From Porticoccus sp. (GTDB lineage Bacteria > Pseudomonadota > Gammaproteobacteria > Pseudomonadales > Porticoccaceae): 32,894 bases of DNA. A program made the translations under genes and the position numbers. The number at the start of each line of letters is the position of its first letter. Within the stretch, counting starts at the first letter, position 1. The stretch is taken from contig JALRJN010000103.1 of NCBI GenBank assembly GCA_023261185.1, positions 1-32,894 on the forward strand. The letters are read 5' to 3'. The notes under the pieces are model-generated. The model saw only the letters and a list, made by a program, of their open reading frames with translations, was not told where the DNA came from and did no database searches. Shown here in pieces: positions 27,221-32,894 of the stretch.

Positions 27221-28576
27221 CTACAGCCGCATTAGGTCATTGTATAGGGCAAGCAACATCAGCCCAATCACCAAAAACATGCCCACCCGAAAGCCCATCA
27301 TCTGGATTTTCTCGGGAACCGGTGAGCCTTTTACTGCTTCGATGATGTAATACATCAGATGACCCCCATCCAGAACCGGGATGGGCAGCAAATTCAATAC
27401 ACCCAAGCTGACACTCAAAAAAGCCAAAAAGCCGAGATAAGCGGTCAGACCATATTGGGCAGAAGCGCCCGCCACTTTAGCAATGGTGATGGGTCCACTC
27501 AAGTGTTTTGCGGAAATCAGTCCCATCAACATCTTTTTGAGTGAGTCGAGGATTAATACCGAGGTATTCCAGGTTTGCTCCACCCCTCTGCCGAAGGCTT
27601 CTAACAGGCTGTAATTCGTTTTCCGAACCAAGTGATCTGGCCATTCGGGGATACGCACGCTCATGCCGACTTGACCAATTTCCGTACCGTCTTCAGCCGC
27701 CGTCGCTTTGGGAACAACCGTTGTTTCAAAGCGCTGCTCTCCCCTCTGTACCTGCAACAGAATTTCCTCCCCGGGGCGGGCTCGCACGTAAGCAACCCAG
27801 GCTGACCAGTCTGGCATGGCTTCGCCACCGGCGCTGATCACCTGATCACCTGACTGTAAACCAGCAAGATCCGCAGGATCACCCGGCACCACTTCATCTG
27901 CCACAGGTAATATCTGTGGCGTGTAGAGCACGATACCAAGACTAGAAACGGGGTCGGGTTCATCCGCCCTGGACAGCCACTCCTGAAGCTCCCCTTCATA
28001 ATCAGAGGGGAGAGAATCGCCGGGCTGTTTCACGGTGAAAGTGATCTTGCCGGTCTCGCCTATGCGCCCCACCAGTTTTTCATTCAATGCCTGCCAGGTA
28101 GGTGTCGACCGGCCATCGACAGCGATGATTTCCTGACCGGCTTGTAATCCCGCCGATTCAGCAACAGAGCCAGGTGAAACGCCACTGATAACAGGAGCAA
28201 TCCCAGTCACGCCCACGGCGTAAACGATCCAGTATATAAGTACGGCAAGAATAAAATTGGCTATTGGGCCCGCAGCCACCACCGCCATCCGCTGCCAGAC
28301 GGGTTTACGGGTAAACGCATATGGCAGGTCGCTCTCAGCTACATCCCCCTCGCGCTCATCCACCATGCGCACATAGCCGCCCAGCGGTAGGGCTGCCACG
28401 ACAAATTCTGTGCCCAGCTTGTCCTTCCAACGCAAAAGCGGACTTCCAAATCCGACGGAAAAGCGCAGAACTTTAATACCACAGCGCCGAGCAACCCAAA
28501 AATGGCCGAATTCATGGAAAGTTACCAAAACACCTAGTGCTAGCAGGGTAAAAAAAATCGTCTGAATCAGTTCCAT
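27221..28576 (-). CDS. rseP: Site-2 zinc metalloprotease RseP
   Basis: Inner-membrane protease that cleaves the anti-sigma factor RseA in the sigma-E envelope stress pathway and clears signal peptide remnants. The 451-aa protein has the zinc motif HEFGH (His21, Glu22, His25) in the first helix. Two periplasmic PDZ domains follow (about 115-200 and 205-290, the second with VVPGDPADLAGLQSGDQVIS). The third zinc ligand is in NLLPIPVLDGGHLMYY near the C-terminus. ATG 28576 overlaps the dxr stop as TGATG, so translation is coupled. A TTG one codon upstream is unlikely. Confidence 0.97.
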   Translation of the reverse strand: MELIQTIFFTLLALGVLVTFHEFGHFWVARRCGIKVLRFSVGFGSPLLRWKDKLGTEFVVAALPLGGYVRMVDEREGDVAESDLPYAFTRKPVWQRMAVVAAGPIANFILAVLIYWIVYAVGVTGIAPVISGVSPGSVAESAGLQAGQEIIAVDGRSTPTWQALNEKLVGRIGETGKITFTVKQPGDSLPSDYEGELQEWLSRADEPDPVSSLGIVLYTPQILPVADEVVPGDPADLAGLQSGDQVISAGGEAMPDWSAWVAYVRARPGEEILLQVQRGEQRFETTVVPKATAAEDGTEIGQVGMSVRIPEWPDHLVRKTNYSLLEAFGRGVEQTWNTSVLILDSLKKMLMGLISAKHLSGPITIAKVAGASAQYGLTAYLGFLAFLSVSLGVLNLLPIPVLDGGHLMYYIIEAVKGSPVPEKIQMMGFRVGMFLVIGLMLLALYNDLMRL

Positions 28577-29760
28577 CAATGTTTTCCGGATCGCTCTCTA
28601 ATGATGTCTCTCGCGGCCTGCCTGGCCGCCAGATCGCATGCTTGGACCACATCCAGAGACGCGGGTTCAGGCAGCTCAGCGTGCTGAAGCACTTCTTCAA
28701 CAACTTGAGCAATCCCAGTAAATTCAAGCTCACCTGCCAGAAAGGCCTCAACAGCCACTTCGTTGGCCGCATTGAGTACTGCAGGCCCGCTGGCACCGAT
28801 CCTGGCAGCGTCCATAGCCAACCTCAAACAGGGAAATCGCTCCAGATCGGGAGCTTCAAAATCCAGCCGCGCGGTTTGAATCATGTCCAGACTTGCGACC
28901 CCGGAAAAAATTCTCTCCGGCCACGCAAGGGCGTGAGCAATTGGTGTTCTCATGTCCGGATTACCCAGCTGGGCCAAAATGGAGCCGTCGATATACTCCA
29001 CCATGGAATGAATCACACTCTGAGGATGGATAACCACTTCAATATCGTCCGGAGTCAGGCCAAACAACCAGCAGGCCTCAATCAACTCAAGCCCCTTGTT
29101 CATCATGGTTGCCGAATCAACAGAAATTTTTGTGCCCATCTGCCAGTTTGGGTGTGCACAGGCCTGCTCAGGTGTCATCGCCGACAGTTCTGCGAGGGGA
29201 GTTTGCCGGAATGGACCACCAGATGCTGTCAACAGAACTTTCTTCACACCCATGCGAGTGTGCGTCTGATAACCCTCGGGCAGGCACTGAAAGATCGCGT
29301 TGTGTTCACTGTCGATAGGCAACAGGGTAGCACCGGCCTGGTGAACGGCATCCATGAACAAGTCGCCAGCCATGACCAACGCTTCTTTATTCGCCAGCAA
29401 TACTTTTTTTCCCGCTTCTGCAGCAGCAATCGTCGGTCGCAATCCAACGGCACCGACAATGGCAGCCATCACCATATCCACCTCGGGATGACTGGCCACC
29501 TGACAAAGTCCCTCTTCACCAAAAAGCACTTCTGTATCAGGACTGACTGTTTGCAGCTGCTCTGCCAGCACAAGGGATGACGGCTTATCCGCCACGACCG
29601 CATATCGAGGTTTAAAAGTCTCACAAAGAGATGCCAGCTTTGCTATCTGGGTGTGGGCTGTCAGTGCAAAAACGGAGAATCGCTCGGGATGCCGTGACAC
29701 CACATCGAGGGTACTGTCACCAATGGAGCCTGTCGCACCTAATACCGTCAGATACTGCAT
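28576..29760 (-). CDS. dxr: 1-deoxy-D-xylulose 5-phosphate reductoisomerase
   Basis: Makes methylerythritol 4-phosphate from DXP with NADPH, the first committed MEP step. The 394-aa protein has the NADPH-binding [15 protein letters not shown] and the metal-binding [13 protein letters not shown]. It also has [30 protein letters not shown] and the flexible-loop [25 protein letters not shown]. It begins 2 nt after the cdsA stop and overlaps rseP by one base. Together with ispD and ispF, three MEP enzymes lie in this window. Confidence 0.98.
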   Translation of the reverse strand: MQYLTVLGATGSIGDSTLDVVSRHPERFSVFALTAHTQIAKLASLCETFKPRYAVVADKPSSLVLAEQLQTVSPDTEVLFGEEGLCQVASHPEVDMVMAAIVGAVGLRPTIAAAEAGKKVLLANKEALVMAGDLFMDAVHQAGATLLPIDSEHNAIFQCLPEGYQTHTRMGVKKVLLTASGGPFRQTPLAELSAMTPEQACAHPNWQMGTKISVDSATMMNKGLELIEACWLFGLTPDDIEVVIHPQSVIHSMVEYIDGSILAQLGNPDMRTPIAHALAWPERIFSGVASLDMIQTARLDFEAPDLERFPCLRLAMDAARIGASGPAVLNAANEVAVEAFLAGELEFTGIAQVVEEVLQHAELPEPASLDVVQACDLAARQAARDIIRERSGKH

Positions 29761-29762
29761 GA

Positions 29763-30605
29763 TTAAAACTGTATACCACTGGAGAGAAAAATCAGGGTAA
29801 ACAGCGGCAGCGCCGCTGTGATGCTATCCACGCGATCCAGCACGCCACCGTGACCCGGAAGAATCTTGCCACTATCTTTAACACCCCTGTGACGCTTGAC
29901 CATACTCTCCAGTAAATCCCCCAGTACAGATGCAAGGGTTGTCACCATAACGATGGCAAACAGAATCAGCCAATCCTGAGAGGACAATTCGAACCAAAGC
30001 CCAAGAACCACCACCAATAGCACATTCGCCAAAACGCCCCCCAAAAGCCCCTCGAGGGTTTTTTTCGGGCTAACGTTGAATGCCAGACTATGACGACCAA
30101 ATTTGCGGCCAGAGAAAAAGGCGCCAATATCTGCAAGAGCAACAATCATCACCACCAGCAGAATCAACCAGGGACCGTGTTCACTGTAGCTCAAGAGCAC
30201 AACAGCGACCCATGTTGGCACCAGCACAAAAGCACCCATGATAGCCCGCACGGGTTTATGTCCCCATAACAGCGCACTTGATGGGTAACCCTGCACCCAC
30301 AGCAGCGCCAACGCCCACCAGGGGGTCATCGCCACCAGCAGACTATGGCCCACTGACAATCCGGGAGGCGCATCCACTCTCAGCCCCATCTGATAGGCTG
30401 CAGCAGCCAGCAAGACTGCCATTAACATTACGTATACGATCCGCCATGCCGGCGATTCCAGCCCGGCCAAATCCGACCATTCCCAGGCGGCATAAACCAC
30501 CACAACGGCCACCATCAAGGAGAAACCCAAGGGGCTGAGCAGAAACAGCGCTGCCAGAAACAGTGCCGCCAACACTAATGCCGTTATTACCCGCTGCTTA
30601 AGCAT
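29763..30605 (-). CDS. cdsA: Phosphatidate cytidylyltransferase
   Basis: Integral membrane enzyme that makes CDP-diacylglycerol from CTP and phosphatidic acid for all phospholipid synthesis. The signature [20 protein letters not shown] followed by GVLDRVDS fits the CdsA pattern, and about eight hydrophobic segments are visible. I chose ATG 30605 (280 aa), which has GAGG 5 nt upstream and overlaps the end of uppS by 8 nt. An in-frame GTG at 30623 would add six residues. Confidence 0.96.
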   Translation of the reverse strand: MLKQRVITALVLAALFLAALFLLSPLGFSLMVAVVVVYAAWEWSDLAGLESPAWRIVYVMLMAVLLAAAAYQMGLRVDAPPGLSVGHSLLVAMTPWWALALLWVQGYPSSALLWGHKPVRAIMGAFVLVPTWVAVVLLSYSEHGPWLILLVVMIVALADIGAFFSGRKFGRHSLAFNVSPKKTLEGLLGGVLANVLLVVVLGLWFELSSQDWLILFAIVMVTTLASVLGDLLESMVKRHRGVKDSGKILPGHGGVLDRVDSITAALPLFTLIFLSSGIQF

Positions 30606-31350
30606 GCTTGCTTGCCTCGGCACCGGTATCCCTCATACCGAATCGACGTTGACGCTGTTTGTAGTTATCAATCGCCAGATCAAAAGCCGCCCCATCGAAG
30701 TCCGGCCAATAGCAATCGGCAAAATACAGCTCTGAATACGCTAAATGCCACAGCAGGAAGTTACTGATACGCTGCTCACCTGCCGTACGAATACAAAGAT
30801 CTGGAGGAGGCAGATCAACCAGGGACATTTGCTGCTCCAGTCGTTGTTCGGTGATGCCCTCCGGACGCAGACGCCCCAGCTGTACCTGACGAGCCAGTTT
30901 GCGGGCAGCTTCGGTAATTTCCCATCGGCCACCATAATCCACTGCCAGAACCAGTGTTCGCGAGCCGCCTGCAGTGGCCCGCTCGCTGTCATGCAGGAGC
31001 TTCCTGAGCTTGTCACTGAAATTGTCGCGACGACCGATAAATTTGAGACGGACACCCCGTTCGAGCAACTGTGGGACTTCTTTGCGCAAATAGCTGCCTA
31101 AAAGGGACATTAAGGCTTTGACTTCCAGCTCAGGGCGCTGCCAGTTTTCGCTGCTGAACGCAAACAGGGTCACAACATCAATATTGTGGCGCTGGCAACC
31201 ATCGAGCACATCACGTACCCGCTCGACTCCGACCTCGTGACCCACGGTGCCTGATAGACCCCGTTCAGCGGCCCAACGGTTATTGCCATCCATAATGATC
31301 GCCACATGGCGCAATGGATGAGCAGACGGTTCACCGGCTTTTTGACTCAT
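30598..31350 (-). CDS. uppS: Undecaprenyl diphosphate synthase
   Basis: cis-Prenyltransferase that extends farnesyl diphosphate with isopentenyl units to the C55 lipid carrier. The 250-aa protein has [13 protein letters not shown] with catalytic Asp21, [12 protein letters not shown], the central [13 protein letters not shown], and the C-terminal [20 protein letters not shown] and [11 protein letters not shown] motifs. It lies 24 nt downstream of frr, and its end overlaps the cdsA start. Its product feeds the carrier pool that the DUF368 protein is predicted to recycle. Confidence 0.97.
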   Translation of the reverse strand: MSQKAGEPSAHPLRHVAIIMDGNNRWAAERGLSGTVGHEVGVERVRDVLDGCQRHNIDVVTLFAFSSENWQRPELEVKALMSLLGSYLRKEVPQLLERGVRLKFIGRRDNFSDKLRKLLHDSERATAGGSRTLVLAVDYGGRWEITEAARKLARQVQLGRLRPEGITEQRLEQQMSLVDLPPPDLCIRTAGEQRISNFLLWHLAYSELYFADCYWPDFDGAAFDLAIDNYKQRQRRFGMRDTGAEASKHA

Positions 31351-31374
31351 GCTGTTCAGTTCCGGCCAGCGGAA

Positions 31375-31932
31375 TCAGATTTCCATCAAGTCTACTTCTT
31401 TCACCGACAGCAACTGGTCGACCTGTTGAATGTACTTGTCAGTAATTTTCTGAATGTTGTCCTGAGCCTTGCGCTCATCATCTTCACTGATTTCCTTTTC
31501 CTTCAGCAGTTCTTTGACATCCGACAGTACATCGCGGCGAATATTGCGAATGGCGATGCGGGCATTTTCCGCCTCGGTCTTGGCCTGCTTGATAAATCCC
31601 TTTCTGGTTTCCTCGGTGAGCGGGGGCATCGGCACCCGAATTAACTCCCCAGTGGTTACCGGGTTAAGGCCCAGGTCCGATTTCATGATCGCCTTTTCCA
31701 CCTCCGGTACGAGATTCTTCTCCCACACAGAAATAGACAGGGTACGGGCGTCCAGCACATTGACATTACCCACCTGGTTCAGGGGAGTGTCGACGCCATA
31801 ATAAGAGACGGTTACACCGTCCAGCAGGCTAGGGTGGGCTCGGCCAGTACGAATTTTGTTAAAAGCACCACCCAAAGACTCGACACTCTTGGTCATGCGC
31901 ACTTCAGCATCTTTTTTCAGGTCTTCAATCAT
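31375..31932 (-). CDS. frr: Ribosome recycling factor
   Basis: With EF-G it splits post-termination ribosomes. ATG 31932 gives 185 aa, exactly the common family length, with the three-helix bundle and the motifs [56 protein letters not shown] and [12 protein letters not shown]. The start overlaps the pyrH end by 8 nt, and its ribosome site (GAGGAAA) lies inside pyrH codons, so translation is probably coupled. A TTG at 31947 is in frame but extends past the conserved N-terminus. Confidence 0.97.
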   Translation of the reverse strand: MIEDLKKDAEVRMTKSVESLGGAFNKIRTGRAHPSLLDGVTVSYYGVDTPLNQVGNVNVLDARTLSISVWEKNLVPEVEKAIMKSDLGLNPVTTGELIRVPMPPLTEETRKGFIKQAKTEAENARIAIRNIRRDVLSDVKELLKEKEISEDDERKAQDNIQKITDKYIQQVDQLLSVKEVDLMEI

Positions 31933-32662
31933 CAAAACTTTCCTCAATCAACGTCCCTTCATCGCCACCAACCACAATGCTAAGCAAGGCACCGGGTTTA
32001 GACATGCGGAATACCCGCAGCGGCATATCGTGCTCGCGACACAGACAAATGGCCGTGAGATCCATAACCCCGAGTTTTTGTTGTAGCGCATCATCGTAGG
32101 TGAGGCGTGTATACATGGTTGCGGAGGGGTCTTTCATCGGATCGGCAGAGTATACACCGTCCACCTTGGTCGCCTTCAAAACGATCTCGGCACCGATCTC
32201 AATACCCCGCAGGCAGGCAGCAGAGTCGGTAGTAAAGAATGGGTTGCCGGTTCCGGCAGAGAAAATAACAACATCACCACTGGCGAGATACCGAACGGCT
32301 GTTCTGCGATCATAATGCTCAACCACACCGCTCATGGGTATTGCCGACATGACTCTCGCAGAAATATTGTTGCGGTCCAGAGCATCACGCATGGCAAGGC
32401 CATTCATCATGGTTGCCAACATGCCCATGTGGTCACCGGTCACACGCTCCATACCAGCTTCATGCAACGCAGCACCGCGAAACAGATTGCCCCCACCTAT
32501 GACAAGTCCCACCTGAACACCTATACCAACCAGCTGGCCGATCTCAAGCGCCATGCGGTCTAGGACCTTAGGGTCAATACCAAACCCCTCCTCGCCCATC
32601 AGTTCTTCACCGCTCAACTTGAGCAGAATACGCTTGTACTTCTTGTCTTTTGTACCAGGCAT
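31925..32662 (-). CDS. pyrH: UMP kinase
   Basis: Phosphorylates UMP to UDP, feeding the UTP used by PyrG. The 245-aa amino-acid-kinase fold has [82 protein letters not shown] and [17 protein letters not shown] 32662 has GGAG about 10 nt upstream. An in-frame TTG lies six codons earlier. It follows the tsf terminator, so it likely has its own promoter. Confidence 0.97.
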   Translation of the reverse strand: MPGTKDKKYKRILLKLSGEELMGEEGFGIDPKVLDRMALEIGQLVGIGVQVGLVIGGGNLFRGAALHEAGMERVTGDHMGMLATMMNGLAMRDALDRNNISARVMSAIPMSGVVEHYDRRTAVRYLASGDVVIFSAGTGNPFFTTDSAACLRGIEIGAEIVLKATKVDGVYSADPMKDPSATMYTRLTYDDALQQKLGVMDLTAICLCREHDMPLRVFRMSKPGALLSIVVGGDEGTLIEESFDD

Positions 32663-32706
32663 GCAGTGTGTTCTCCGCAAGGGGATTTAATCGGGCGTAT
32701 ATAATA

Positions 32707-32726
32707 ACGGGGGCCGCAGCCCCCGT
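32707..32726 (-). terminator. Rho-independent terminator of tsf
   Basis: 8-bp stem (ACGGGGGC and GCCCCCGT) with a TGCG tetraloop, 7 nt past the tsf stop. In the minus-strand RNA it is followed by UUAUUAUAU, an A/U-rich tract. This is a good intrinsic terminator separating the upstream (rpsB-)tsf unit from pyrH. Confidence 0.8.
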
Positions 32727-32733
32727 CTTCAGA

Positions 32734-32894
32734 TCATTTGGCTGCGCCGACCTGAGCCGCCACCTCAGCGGCAAAATCCACTTCCTCTTTCTCGATACCC
32801 TCGCCCACTTCAAAGCGAACAAAGGCGGTAACAGAAGCACCAGCTGCCTTAACAAGCTTACCGACCGTTGTCTCTGGGTCTTTAACAAAGGCCT
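32734..32894 (-). CDS. tsf: Elongation factor Ts (partial, C-terminal end only)
   Basis: Guanine nucleotide exchange factor for EF-Tu. Only the last 53 codons are in the window. They read [20 protein letters not shown], then [20 protein letters not shown] and AAEVAAQ, which is the EF-Ts C-terminus. The stop is TGA at 32734-32736. Position immediately upstream of pyrH-frr is the conserved bacterial order and supports the call. Confidence 0.95.
   Translation of the reverse strand, partial: AFVKDPETTVGKLVKAAGASVTAFVRFEVGEGIEKEEVDFAAEVAAQVGAAK

Noticed and set aside
28579-29580. Open plus-strand frame of over 300 codons antisense to dxr
   Set aside because: It exactly mirrors the strongly conserved dxr coding frame, has no recognisable domain or ribosome site, and its composition is what a shadow of the real codons would give.

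Overview
This window looks like a core chromosomal segment of a gammaproteobacterium. The gene order tsf-pyrH-frr-uppS-cdsA-dxr-rseP-bamA-skp-lpxD-fabZ-lpxA-lpxB-rnhB-dnaE-accA-tilS-pyrG-kdsA-eno-ftsB-ispD-ispF-truD-pcm-nlpD-rpoS is the Pseudomonas-type order, read here from right to left on the minus strand. A wax ester synthase/DGAT, a DUF368 gene next to pcm and several GTG starts suggest a marine lineage near Cellvibrionales/Oceanospirillales. That placement is inference from gene content only. No rRNA, tRNA, IS element, prophage or CRISPR array was seen, and no gap between genes exceeds 300 bases.

Right part (about 32894-20241, minus): the end of tsf and its terminator, then a tightly packed run with several overlapping stop/start codons. 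It contains pyrH, frr, uppS, cdsA, dxr, rseP, bamA, skp, lpxD, fabZ, lpxA, lpxB and rnhB. The run covers UMP synthesis, ribosome recycling, undecaprenyl and CDP-diacylglycerol synthesis, outer-membrane protein assembly and lipid A synthesis.

Middle (20240-12226): a WS/DGAT acyltransferase gene sits between rnhB and dnaE, followed by dnaE and accA. Convergent to accA is a plus-strand gene for an AcoR-like GAF protein that lacks the AAA+ and HTH domains and carries an unfamiliar N-terminal domain. tilS lies beyond it.

Left part (12226-1, minus): tilS, pyrG, kdsA, eno, a strong terminator-like hairpin, ftsB, ispD and ispF. A plus-strand class I glutamine amidotransferase gene then interrupts the ispF-truD junction. 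truD, pcm, a DUF368 membrane protein, nlpD and the first three quarters of rpoS follow. surE, normally between truD and pcm, is absent.

Functionally, three MEP-pathway enzymes (Dxr, IspD, IspF), UppS and the DUF368 protein (a family shown to translocate undecaprenyl phosphate) all bear on supply and recycling of the envelope lipid carrier. LpxA/B/D, KdsA, BamA and Skp build the outer membrane, and AccA and FabZ supply fatty acids. The inserted genes (WS/DGAT, GAF protein, glutamine amidotransferase, DUF368) are the accessory layer. Two of them have sigma-S-like extended -10 elements upstream, and rpoS itself ends the window. The least expected signals are the truncated GAF protein with its N-terminal domain, an AT-hook-like tail on the WS/DGAT, and an accA leader in which a near-perfect Shine-Dalgarno sits in a hairpin ahead of a three-codon ORF.
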